From positions 12,012,157 to 12,076,156 of the forward strand of contig OU015566.1 of assembly GCA_907165135.1 (NCBI GenBank): DNA of 64,000 nt. The letters run 5' to 3'. The notes beneath the pieces were generated by a model. The model saw nothing but the letters and a program-made list of their open reading frames with translations. It ran no database searches and was not told where the DNA came from. This document shows, piece by piece, positions 21,290 through 34,200 of this stretch. Source of the DNA: Oikopleura dioica. Its lineage: Eukaryota; Chordata; Appendicularia; Copelata; Oikopleuridae. How positions within the stretch are numbered: position 1 is the stretch's first letter; each line of letters opens with the position of its first letter. The translations under genes and the position numbers were made by a program.

Positions 21290-23355
21290 ATGGGGTCGGA
21301 GAGGAGGAGGAAGAAGGTGTTGATCACTGGAACGAGTAGTGGAATAGGGCGATGCACGGCTAGCTTACTAGTTCAGCGAAATTATGATGTTGTTACTGTT
21401 AATAGGTGTGAGAAGTCTGCGCATTTGTCGACCGAGTACTTAGTTTTGGGATTGATTCTTTTCTGTACTTATTTTTCCAAAGAATTTTTTGAACAAAGTC
21501 GATCCTAAATAAGCAAAAATGGCCGCGGATGTAACAATCGACTCTTATGTCGTTGACCTTGGAGATCTGCAGAAGGTTGGAGACAAAAGTTCTCGCGATT
21601 GACCTAATTATATAACTAGGTGAATGAAATCGCAGCGGAGATCGTAAAAAATCACCAGTTCGATCTTGTGATCTTCAATGCCGGGGTAATGTTTGTCCCC
21701 TTCGACGCCGATCACGGGTTAGGCTCGGGGAAAAGACTTCTAATTTGCTCATCAAACAATGAATATTCTCAATGCTCTCGATTCAGATATTAGCGCAAGA
21801 GTAACAAACTAACTGTTTTCTCTCCGCTGTGTCCTGAATCTTGTTTTGATTATTATGCGCGCCCCCTAAAAACAGAGAAGACTTTGCGAGTCAACTTTTT
21901 ATCGACAGTTTTATTTCTCGATCATCTTAGATCAAGAATTGCCAAGAGAATGAGTACGAAATTCAGCAGCTTGCAAATCTAATGAGAAAGACTCAATTTT
22001 TGCTGAGTAATTTTGAAAAGTTTTGATTACTCTTGAAAACAGAATGGAAGAGTTATTTTTCTATCATCGGTTGCGCATAAATGGGCAAACTCCAGCGACC
22101 TCGCGTATTTGAATCAGTTCGATGAGGAGAAGGCCGCGAATTTTCATCATGAAAATGGAGTGTTAGCGTACGCAGAGTCTAAGCTCCTTTTGATCCTCTT
22201 GGCCCGTCATCTAGCGAAAACTGATACTGAGGTTAATTATTACGCCGTTCACCCTGGAATATGTGCCACAGGTTTATTTGATCACTGTCTGCCAAAGTGG
22301 ATTACTCAAGGTTCGTGTTTTTCCCCGGCTAGTTGATCTCAGACGATAAATAAGCAATTTTCTTATTTGGTAATTTTCAGCATCAAAGATGCTCGGAGTC
22401 ATCAGATCCGCTGAGGAAGGTGCTAAAGGAGTGCTCGCAGCAGCAGAAGCGGAAAACTCTTTACCAAGGTACTTCAAAAATATGAGCCAAGGAGATTTTT
22501 TCCATTCAAAAAAATGAGATTATAAAAGTTTATCCTTGAGAAAAATTGCTTCTGTTTTTTGATCATTTACGTCAGTCGTTGGTTACATAACCCAGTTTAA
22601 ATTATTTTTGTGTAAATTTCCGTGGTCACAATTTCTTACAACCAAGAGCCGAGAAATTTTCAATCTTTCGATTTTTCATATTTGCAGAGGAAATTTCCGA
22701 ACGAAGGAGACTTTTTACGTGAGTAACAATCTGGCTCTGAATTTTTCTCCTCAGGTCTACTTTCGTGTATATTTTTCATATTTACACAGCATTAAATGAC
22801 TTGGAGTTATCTAATCGTTACTGAATTGAAATTTTTCAAAAGATGGCGAGAGGAAAAATTGACGCTGATGATTGTGAACTTTCTCTCATTCTTTTTTCGC
22901 TGAGGTTAGCCGCAGGCTAAGACAAGAGAAAGAAGTGTGTGCCCAAAAATGGTAACGTGTCAAGCAAATCCCCCAGTACCACTAGCAGCGTGTCAAAATT
23001 GCTACTAGTAGAGGGTCAATAAACAACTTAGAAAGGAAGATTTCATTAAACCTTTATTTCAAACAGAGATTTCCAAAAATTTAGAGATTTAACCGGATGA
23101 ATAGCGAATAACCTGGCATCGTAAATTAATTATTTTCTGGAAATCGTAAATTTGGGTCACTATCAACCAATTTTTTATTTCAGTGGTAGTTATCTGTCAG
23201 ACGGGGAAGTCATCAATCCATTGATTTTAAATGAATCTGAGCTTCTTCAAAGGACAAAGAAGTTTCTTCATGCTTTGACGAAAAAACACGGGATGAATTT
23301 CCAAGGCCAAGGGCTTAAAATTGATTTATATGTTATTTTTTGGTATATTTATTGA
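21290..23355 (+). CDS. Short-chain dehydrogenase/reductase (retinol dehydrogenase-like)
   Basis: Classical SDR motifs in order: LITGTSSGIGRCTASLL (NAD(P) site) in exon 21290-21405, FNAGVM (NAG) about 21672-21690, VIFLSSVAHKWA (catalytic Ser) about 22046-22082, LAYAESKLL (Tyr-x3-Lys), VHPGICATGLF, and a C-terminal SGSYLSDGEVINP spliced across a ~714-bp intron (22470-23183). Closest in pattern to RDH11-14/DHRS enzymes that act on retinoids or other lipids. The intron after DADHGL appears GC-AG (about 21721). Two other junctions (after 21405 and near 21930) do not close in phase, so exon borders there are uncertain or the gene is damaged. Confidence 0.75.
22470..23183. other. Long AT-rich intron of the SDR gene
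   Basis: Donor AAG|GTACTT, acceptor ATTTTTTATTTCAG. At about 714 bp it is over ten times the usual intron in this window. It contains a short hairpin (TTAGCC GCA GGCTAA, about 22906-22920) and a repeated GTGTCAA motif with CACTAGCAG/CTACTAGTAG near 22955-23015, which may be a decayed mobile element. Confidence 0.5.
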
Positions 23356-24787
23356 AAAATTCACTTTTTTGAACCCAAAGAAAGGTATTTTCTAGATCAT
23401 TTTTGAAACTTTTGTTATTCTGTCAGTTCTGTATCAGTTGATTCGTGAAACGTTCATGCAAAAGAAGTCAATTGACTTTTTCAAATTTCTTTATTGAAAT
23501 TATTTCCAGGTAAGTGCAATAAATTAACGACGAGATCCTCTAGTCTTCCCTTTTTATTCTGTCAAAATGAAGTTTACGATAGATTTGTTAGTTACGTAAT
23601 TACTCGGCTTTATGCGAAGATTCTGGCTGCAAATGTCCGCGGGCAGATTGATCGCCACCGTCTGGTGTTAATACTGCCACCAAAAATAGCCCAATTTCCC
23701 TATTTTGATATTCACTGAAGGGTTAAAAATTTCTCAGACTTTACAGCCTTGGGGCGATTTTTTTTTGAAAAAAAAAAGATCCCCACTGATTTTTTGCTTT
23801 GGCGCGCAGACTCAATTCTCGTTGAAATTGAAAATTTTCCACTTGCTATCTTTTTCTTTCTTCCCACCTTTGACCGTTTTACTGCAATTACTGTATTTTT
23901 GGTCGCCGATACTGCTTGCCGATTGTTGACCAGATTGCCTGTAAATCCGGCCGTGTTTTGATTTAGCAGCTGTAGATTTATGCACTAGATGGCGCCACGC
24001 TAACGTCATGGTTCTGTTTTAGATCTCGATAACCCACATTTGCGAGAGGAGTTTCGCTCCACAAAGAATAAAAACCGAGATCGCAGAGGAACTGACTCGG
24101 AGTTGGAGATTCCCCCGCCCCCAGAAAAGAGAGAGAGAAGCTAAAAACGCCGCCAAAATTTTATCCTCGCAGCAGCAACCGAGCAAGCCGGAGAACCGTC
24201 AGAGGCCGCCGCCGAAAAGGCAACAACCTGCAAGCACGAGTTCGCAACAAACACAATTCAAGAGCAACCACAGAAAAAAGAACCCGATGGGCAATCACCC
24301 TAAGGAGGCCAATGCGAATACACAGAGAGAAAGCCATCAGCCTCAAGAGCAAACGCACCACCACCACCAAAAGAGTATAAAGAATAATGGAGAGAGGCGT
24401 CAGAGAAGGACGAGAGAACCAGCCCATCGGAAACCACAGTAAGTCATCATTACAGTTATCCAAATCTCATTTCCCACGTAGAAAACCTAGAAAAACATTG
24501 TCCCCTTTATAAAAATACCGTTAAAAATCCGATAAATCCGCATCCGAAAAGTTCTCCCTCATCGATTTCGTCAAAATGTGACGCAAATCTTATTTTTCCG
24601 TTGTTGATTCACGGCCCTGTCGCACAGACACCGCTAATTTGCCCATGACGCGGTGTGAATACGTCTTGCTATCAGTAAAAATTTGAAAATCTGATAATGG
24701 GGTCATTTTCTAGAAACCGACGGAAAAGGGGGATTGTTTTTGAATTATGGGTGCCATTGTTCTTAGTTTGAAATTGAGAGATTAAAT
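23356..24787. promoter_or_regulatory. Intergenic region and probable 5' UTR exon of the TENT4 gene
   Basis: No coding gene seen. 24050-24438 is purine-rich and Gln/His/Arg-coding in one frame (open from ATG 24287, including a CACCACCACCAC run) and ends with a consensus donor CCACA|GTAAGTCATC at 24439. It does not join in phase to the next exon, so I treat it as a 5' UTR exon with an alternative coding possibility. An acceptor TTGTTCTTAG lies at about 24766-24775 before the TENT4 ATG. Confidence 0.45.
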
Positions 24788-26399
<1,612 letters not shown>

Positions 26400-27900
26400 A
26401 AATCTATCACCCTCGCCTCTACCAAAGACTATCACCGTTTTCCCCATCAAAGTACGTTTAAAAACAAAAAAAAAAGTATCCTCGTGCCCCTCCTCTACGA
26501 GTGAGATTTCTGAGACAGAGTTGTGCCAAGTACAAGTGACAATATTCAAATCACCCGAATAAGAATCGCTCGACTTGGCCCTTTGGCCGATCGAGCTTTT
26601 TATTCTAGCATTTTTACTTGTCCGTGTTTAGGTTGCAGCCCGAAATCTATAGTATTTATTTTATCCCTTTTGCCTTATCTACCGTTACGCTCTGTACATA
26701 TGAATATATCTATATATATAATATCGAAATAAGGTAGTTTCTACGACAAGATCCGTTTTAGTTTCTCCCCCGGTCCAGGACTCAGTACCGATAGCGCCAA
26801 GGATTAAATCGCGAATCAACTCAATTCCACTAAAAAAAGCTCAAGCATGCAACGTTCGAATGCTGGCGCTGTCGAAAGATCATGTTGAGTCCTCTCCGGG
26901 GTCGTTCTTCTCTTTTTTCTTATTTAACTTAAAAATCTCAAAATCTCCAAAAAACCTGAAAAAAAAGTCACAAAATCTAAAAAATCTCAGCATTAAAAAT
27001 TACAAATAAAGTAACAACCGATTAGTACACGAGTTTAGGCCTCCATCCTATCACCTTTGACACGCTCCGTGGAGCCAGGCCCAAGCTCATGTACTGATGG
27101 GTACACAATGGAAATGACACGAATTGACATTTTCTTTGGTACAAACTCAAAAAAGCCAAAAAAATCTAAAAAAAATTCCATTCAATCATTTACCAACCGT
27201 ATACTTTCCTTTTGTATCCACTGTAGCCAACCATAAAAAAACAACAACTCTACGGATTTCTGTTTTCATAGACACTTCCGATTATTTAAGTTTTTGACCA
27301 GTTCTGTGTCAGCGAAACTGTGCGTTCGTTAAAATCAAAGTTCAATAATCCCTAACCCACTACAAAAAACAACAAAAAATCAAAGTCAATCCAATTGCTC
27401 CCATCATCTATTTCGGACTTCCCAAATTATCCCATGATTCGCTTGATGTCTTTGGCCTGCTGTTGCTGCTGCACTGAACTCTGTTTCCCTATTTTTTTAA
27501 TTATCTTCGCGTCAAACCTGAAATCCAACATCCAAAAACTTCGTTTCAAAAAAGTAAAAAGCCTTATTTCTGCGTATTGTGTTGCCCTGTTCGTTCAAAT
27601 CCAAAGACTATGGATCAGAATAAAAATTTATAAATTCAAACTTTGCTGGTGTCCTTGTTGATTGCAAACATTTTTAAAATGTCCGGAAATACTAGTTTTT
27701 GTCAATAGCATTTCCCTTGTATATATGTTTTTGAAAAAACGATGGTATATTTGATGAAAAAAATAGCAAAAGATATGCTCGGCGAATACAGATTGATGGA
27801 TAAATGAGGTGTTTGATGATTTTACAGAAATTAAATGATCATTCAGTTGTGTTTTTTGGAATTGCTCTTTTTGGATATTGGCAGTTTTTTCTGTCTTTTC
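26400..27900. other. Convergent 3' flank, AT-rich and low-complexity
   Basis: 1.5 kb between the ends of TENT4 (plus) and the RING gene (minus), so it holds the 3' UTRs of both. A-runs such as CTAAAAAAAATTCC, a TATATCTATATATATAAT tract near 26703, and AATAAA signals. No ORF with coding character. Confidence 0.6.
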
Positions 27901-29012
27901 TTAGTTCTTTATCTGTTGAGTTTCGAATTGATTGATAGCAATGAAGTCGTCTTTGTGAATCCAAGCGGAGCAGGCTGGGCATTTGCGCTCTTTTCGAGGC
28001 TTACTCGCGAAGCAATCAGCGCAACTGTTGCAAACTCGATGGCCGCAGTTCTTGAATGTTTTGCCATCTTGCACTGGGTACTGAAAAAAGATATTCTACC
28101 ATGATCTGTGAGATTTCGCCTTACCAATCTGTTGCACCCCTTGCAGCTTCCGCATTGTGCGTCGCGAATCTGCTTTTCTAAAAGAACACATCAGTCCTTG
28201 TTAAAAACATCTGTTTCTTACCGAAGAGGAGGACCTGACTACGAAGTCGTTCAGTCTCTTCTCGCATCAGCTTCTTGTCTTCGTTGTCTTTCAGCCACAT
28301 GGCCTCAATAGTTCCAAGATTGGATCTGAGGTTTTGAATCTGTGAGCGCTGCTCGCCCATGAAGGTGTCTTTGTCTTTGATCTCCTGGGCCAATCGAACG
28401 AGTCTGAATTGGGGGAGAGTTATTGAGAAGAAAACAGTTTTGTTTCTCACCGTTCACGGTGAATAGCAACCTCGCGTTTGAGGTGATAGTTCTCCGTGAG
28501 AATTTGATCAGTTCGAGCTTTCATGGTATCGACGAGTGTGGCTCCCGTGGCTCCCTTCTGTACTGCTGCTTGCTGCGCAACGGCGGCTTGCTGAGCTGCT
28601 GCAGCCTGTTGAACGGAGGGCGGCGAGGCTCGCTGGTGAACGAGAGCCGCTTGTTGAACAGATGTTGCCGTGACTTGCACCGGTGTGCTGACTGCGAATG
28701 CATTGAATGCACTAAAGGCCACTTTGAAAGGCTATTTTTTGCGAGAATTATGGAAGAGCATTTGATTGACACGCTATGGAAGCTGATTGGCTTAATAATC
28801 GCGATCCCAAGGGGTTGATCCTCAATTTTGCTTATAATTCTTATTTGTTGAGAGATTTTTCCCATGAAACTACTGTAAAATTACTGTAAGCCCGTGCCTT
28901 GATTCTTGTAATTACTTAACGTGTTGATGGTCGCAAAGTTCGTGCTCATGTAGACAGTAGAATTCTCCAGCTTGGCGGGTGATCGGTGCTCTCGATTTTC
29001 AGAAATGACCAT
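27901..29012 (-). CDS. Coiled-coil protein with C-terminal RING-like zinc finger
   Basis: Minus strand; exons 29012-28921, 28711-28451, 28403-28222, 28177-28125, 28080-27901; 255 aa, all phases close. After MVISENREHRSPAKLEN and a region rich in Ala/Gln (VQQAAAAQQAAVAQQAAV), a coiled coil follows (ARTDQILTENYHLKREVAIH; LVRLAQEIKDKDTFMGEQRS). The C-terminus has CGSCKGCNRL, CGHRVCNSCADC and RKCPACSAW, an eight-ligand RING-type pattern. A ubiquitin-ligase role is inferred from the finger alone; the family is not recognised. Diverges from the chromo-barrel gene at 29232 with only 219 bp between starts. Confidence 0.7.
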
Positions 29013-29231
29013 TTTCAAAAACAAACACTTGTCTGAGGATGGACCTAGAAAATCACGGCTTATTTTTGAAAATTCTCAATATCCCGATAAAAAATCCTCG
29101 AAAACGTTGAGAACAGCGTATTAGAGCTTGCGTTTCTTATTTAGTCATTTTTCTGTCGGAGAACTTGACAGTGCGCCTTTTATCACTAGAGAATTTTTAT
29201 TTCTGATGCTTAAAATATTCAATTTCAGAAA

Positions 29232-30332
29232 ATGTCGTACTCGATTGGGGAGAAAGTGTTCGTCAAATACTCAGAAGGGGTCTGGTACGGCGCGAAAATC
29301 CTTGACGTAAGTTTTGATGACCTTATTTCATTTTTACTTCATTTTTAGCCATGGAATGTGGTCGATCGCGAAGAAAACACCTACCTTGTGCATTACATCG
29401 GCTGGAACAAGTCACACGATGAAGTTGTCCATGCAGATCTTATACGAAAAACCAAGCCGGATAAAAATGACAATGAAACGTACCCGCAGTCTTGTTTTCG
29501 TCGATAACTTTTTTTTATAGAATCGACAGAAAGCCGCTGAAACGAGGGAGAAAGGGGCGGACGAAACGGGCGCGCCCGACGAAAGCCCAAATGGCGGAAG
29601 AGATCAAAAAAGTCAAGAAAGAAATTGAAGAAGAGAATAATGCCGCCTTGGCTCCACCAGCAGATAACACTGACCCTATAAATCTCTGCCCGAAAGACAC
29701 CTTGACGATTCCCCTCGAAAGATTAGACCCTACCGCTTCTTACAATGTCAGAAATACTTACATGCATAATCCGCGTAAGCCCGTCGCCGAGCTGCGTTTG
29801 ATGACGGAGCAAATGCGCAAAGAGATCAAAATGGAAGAAGTCAAAGAGGAGCCCACGACTCCAACAGAAGATCGACCCTCGACCAGTTTTTTCAATGATT
29901 CTTCGCTTATCTTATGTGACCCGTCCCAATCCGCCCTAGTTCCAGTCGTTCCTCCAGCGACGCAGCAGGAGGTTTTGAGAAAAATGAAGCAAGAAGACGG
30001 AGAGCCAGACATCGACTTCATCAAGTGCTGGGTAGAGCCCTGGCTAAACTTCAAACGCGAGGTTAAAAGCTTTGGATTTCCTCAAAACGTCGCGCAAAGA
30101 GTCATGGAAAACAACGTCGAAGAATGTCAACGAGCTCTTCTACGCATCACGGAGAAAAATAGACGCAATTTGCCCGAGAATATCAAAGGAAAACAAAAAC
30201 TCAAACTGTAAGGCTCAAAACTCGAACGAAAGAATCACTCAAGTTTTTTTCAGTTTCAAAGAACAATTCTCCGAAGATGAGGAAGACCCGATTGATATTG
30301 TTGAATTCTTTGCTGATGCTGACGCCTTTTAG
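29232..30332 (+). CDS. Chromo-barrel (MRG-type Tudor-knot) domain protein
   Basis: Exons 29232-29306, 29349-29488, 29521-30207, 30254-30332; 326 aa, phases close. The N-terminal 75 aa (SIGEKVFVKYSEGVWYGAKI, YLVHYIGWNKSHDEVV) are a chromo-barrel domain as in MORF4L1/MSL3, which reads methylated histone tails. The rest differs from MRG proteins: a basic RGRKGRTKRARPTKAQ stretch, long disordered acidic segments, and a final helical region (FGFPQNVAQRVMENNVEECQ) that resembles a UBA fold. It has no MRG domain, so it is not a plain MORF4L1 orthologue. Likely a nuclear chromatin protein. Confidence 0.65.
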
Positions 30333-31192
30333 TATTCCTGTAAAATTATCATATAAGATTTTTGTAAATAACTTTTAATTTTCGACTGTTACTGTTATCG
30401 ACCCTAACCTTCCAAAGTCTCATTATTCAGTTTCAAAAACCTGCCTTGGCAGAATTTCGACCCTCTACTAATTCATCTGTATTTTTTAAATTGTATTGCT
30501 CCAATACTATTGCATAAGTTTTCCTTACCACAGTCATATTAAACTCCAGTCATTGTGCCTGGGTTTGGTCTAGTAAATTGACCGTGATAATGAAAGACCC
30601 CAATTTTTGCAATGCTTCGTCAAAGCTCGTTTTTCCCCTCATATATTTATTGTATTTCTTTTGTAAAATCCTGCTGCTATCGGCACATTCGTCTGCTCCT
30701 GCTGAAGGCCATTTGAGAGTAATCTAAAAGCAAGACTCTCTCGAGAGGAGAAAACCAACCCAAATAAATCAAAACGCTCTCTGCAGGAGCATCTTCAACA
30801 TTTTATCTTTCACCTTCGTTCAACGAAGTTCGTTGTCTACTATCTTAATATCTCCTTGCATCTGATATCATCATTGATTAAAAGCCGTCTGATAGAGTAG
30901 AGTCTTATTTTTATACAAAATTTAAAGTTTAAATCGATTTCTATTATTTTTATACAAAGAACCTTTATACTATCAGATAGTTTAGGCGCAAAAGTAAAGT
31001 TGTATATTCTCAGAAAGATATCTACCGAAGAAAGTTCTATTTTAAATGAGTCTTCGGCCCAAAAAAATATTTTTGGAAGGAAAAAATGACTCAAATGTGA
31101 CTTTATCAATTTCTAAGTTCACTTCTTTTTGTTTTCCTGCTTTCCAACATTCAAAATAAATAAAAATCAACAACATATTCCTGAGAAACATC
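30333..31192. other. Intergenic, AT-rich
   Basis: 3' flank of the chromo-barrel gene and 5' flank of NOC4. A CTCTCTCGAGAGGAG inverted motif near 30736-30749 is the only local structure. No coding gene seen. Confidence 0.55.
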
Positions 31193-31207
31193 ATGATTAT
31201 CATAAGA

Positions 31208-34200
31208 ATGTCAGACAGTGATTCCAGCATCGAAACAAAACCGCGAAAGCCTACTTCTTTGAGGCCACAGAACGAAAACGAGCAAGAAGCAGAAGACGAG
31301 ATTGATGTTGCGGGACTTGTGACGAAGCTCTTATCGGACAGAAAGAATGCAAATGTTTTGTGTGATCTTCTCAGGAATAGTTCGAAATGCTGACAAAACT
31401 GCTGTCATTATCAAATAATTGATCTCTCAAAAGGTTTATCCAAACAGATGATCTCGACGAAGAAGAGCTATTCTTTACTGTGGGCGCCATCGAAAAGTGG
31501 TTCCTTCAGCAGATAGATGACGGTTTTATGAAAAGCTCGCAAGTTGAGTCGAAGAAAAAGTATGGAGAATGGATTGCCAAGCAAATCAAAGCATTCATTG
31601 GAGTTCTATGCCAAAAAGCATCTATTGAAGACTACTCAGGTATTGGGATCTTAGATTCGTTAGACTCCCTCGTCCCCTAAGGTCACTTGCTTATCTAGAT
31701 CGAGCTTTGCTCGGTCGCCGCCGTGTATTTCTCTCCATTCGGTAATTCACGCAGTTCGTGAATTAACCTCTATTTTACTCCAGCTCGAAATACAGACGTC
31801 AAAGATACTTTACTCGTTTTCTTCACTCGTCCAGATATAGAGAGCAGGCAAACTACGCTAGAAGTGGGAGATTCAGCAGAAGCTAGGATCCCTTCAGTGG
31901 TATCAGAGTAGTCCCGTTGGAGAAAAGATAAATTTTTCCGCCATCGACAACCGAAGTTTCGCAACTTGGACGCTGATTGGCCGTCAGCGGAGTCGAGGGG
32001 AACCGAATCACCAACCGCCACCGCGCCGCCGGAGAAACTCCACTCAGAGAATTTTCCGCACCACACCAACACCACCCCGAGCGAGCGCCACCGCACGAGC
32101 GCCACCACGACCCACGCGCCGAAAGTCGCGCCCACGCAACCACGCACGCACGCCGGGGAAAACCTAAAATACTGAGAAAAACATAATTCTTTCGCCACTT
32201 TTCACCAAAAATCGAGAGAAGTTTACGAAGAATCGACCCTTGGACCAGACCTTGAAATTTCGACAATCGCTGGACAGAGAAATCGTCGGGCGTTTGCGCA
32301 AAAGGCACCTCAGCTCATCATATTGCGACTTTTAGTCGCAGTATTTTCTGAGGGCCTGAAAGGTAATCCAAGGCCCATAAACCCTTACTGCCGATATATT
32401 TCGAGCTATGGCGGCGAACAAATCACTGCTAGAAACCGTCACCGAAATAAGAAGCATAAACGATCGAGTAAACTACCTCGAAGAACAAGTGCGAAATGAC
32501 GAATCACTAAAGCCAAGCCTAGAGCCCTTGATCACAGAAAGCAGAGTAAAATTAGAACAGCTCAGTACAACGCTTCTTACCTGCGAGCTCGATCAAGGAA
32601 AAGACTCTACGAATGCGACAATGAGAGAAGAAGCATGGGTGGCCACTACCTGGTCTCGTCACGTCCAAGACTTGCCGAAGCTGGACGCCGCATGCAACAC
32701 ATCTTTCAACACCTTCTTGGGCAGAGCCGACATTTATCACCGCGCCTACGTCCGCGACAGACCTTCACGTGAACAGCCTTTCATCGCAGCAGTGTACAGC
32801 CACTTCGACTTGAACATCGAACGCTCACTTGGAACCGAATTTCTGAATTGTCAAGACTGGAAATCGGCCAAGGCGCTGCTAGAGAAATCATTCGCCGCGA
32901 AGAGTCACTACTTACTGAAGCTAAGCGAAGTTTTCGACGTCGAATACGACCATTCGAAGCCGTTTGCACACTACACCGCCAACGTCTTGCAAAAGATGAA
33001 CGAGGCGAAGCAAGCGACTTTGAACTCTTACCGACAAGAGAAGTCAGCCGACGCCGGGGTCGATGAAATATTTGACATATTCTCGACGATGATGCTGTAC
33101 TTGAATCTTAGGAAAGAAGAACCAGACGTTTTCAACGCAATCCTTCCAAGCCTATCAAAAGTTTACGATATCAACGAACTCTGCCGTCTCGCCCAATCCA
33201 CAAGACAGAATCGAGTTGACAGCGCGACCGTCTCCCAGCACTTCAACAGAAATAAGAACAAAAGAAGAAGAATGCTAAGCGCGCCAGCAACGATTCTAAG
33301 GATGGGAAAGACGATAAACAACCAGAATCCAAGAAGATAAATACGACTAAGAACGTTGAAGATTTCCAACCATTCGACGTTCACTTTTACACAGTGAAGA
33401 AGAAGCGACCAGGAAAGGCTTATTTCGCTTCGGCTACCATCATTACGGGCTCTAAAAGTTTTGACGTATCGATGGAAGTCGACAGCGGAGCCGAGTCCTC
33501 CTGTCTGTCCGCTGCTTACGTTCCCGACGAATTTCTCCAGATGCTGAAGCCCTGTCCCTTCAAGGTCACCGGTTTCAGCCCAAATATTCCCGCCGAGCAG
33601 CCGATGGGTATCCTTCCCTGCCGCTTATCATTCAATGGTGGCCCTGCATTCTCCCTGAATCTCACCATTATGCCAGGCAGTAAATACCCAAGTCTACTGG
33701 GCCGCGATATACTAGAGAATGCGATGACGGACAGCTTCACAGTCGACAATAAGAATCGTACTCTCTCATTTTGCTACAACGAAGCCTTCACACAAACTGA
33801 GACTCAAGTGGTGAAGCTGGACGGAGTGAAGCGGACCAAAATCAAGAAATACTTGACTACTAGATCAGCGGTCAAGGATAGCGATCGATCCCGCACTCAA
33901 CCGCCACCAAAAGTCCCAAAGCTGGACGCACCTAACAAGAACGCAGCCAGGTGCCCCATTCAGCTAGCGAAGCAAAAACTCGGAATTACCCTACCAGCAA
34001 ACGCCGACCCGGGGCAAAAGAAGGTGGTCGCCGAGCTGTGTTTGGATTTCGACGACAGATTCGGCTGCGACGGTCAAAAAATGGGTGAATTCCCATTCGA
34101 GATCGAAATCCCGACTGATGGTACGAGTCGAAACATCAGTCAACACCCTATTCCGCAAGCTTTTCATGGCCAGGTCACTGATCACATCTCCGAACTGCTC

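Noticed and set aside
24161-24463. Arg/Leu-rich 100-aa ORF on the minus strand
   Set aside because: Shadow of a purine-rich region on the plus strand; no motif, no splice context.
31770-32308. Two 140-aa minus-strand ORFs
   Set aside because: They lie in the LTR and leader of the retrotransposon, antisense to it, with no recognisable domain.
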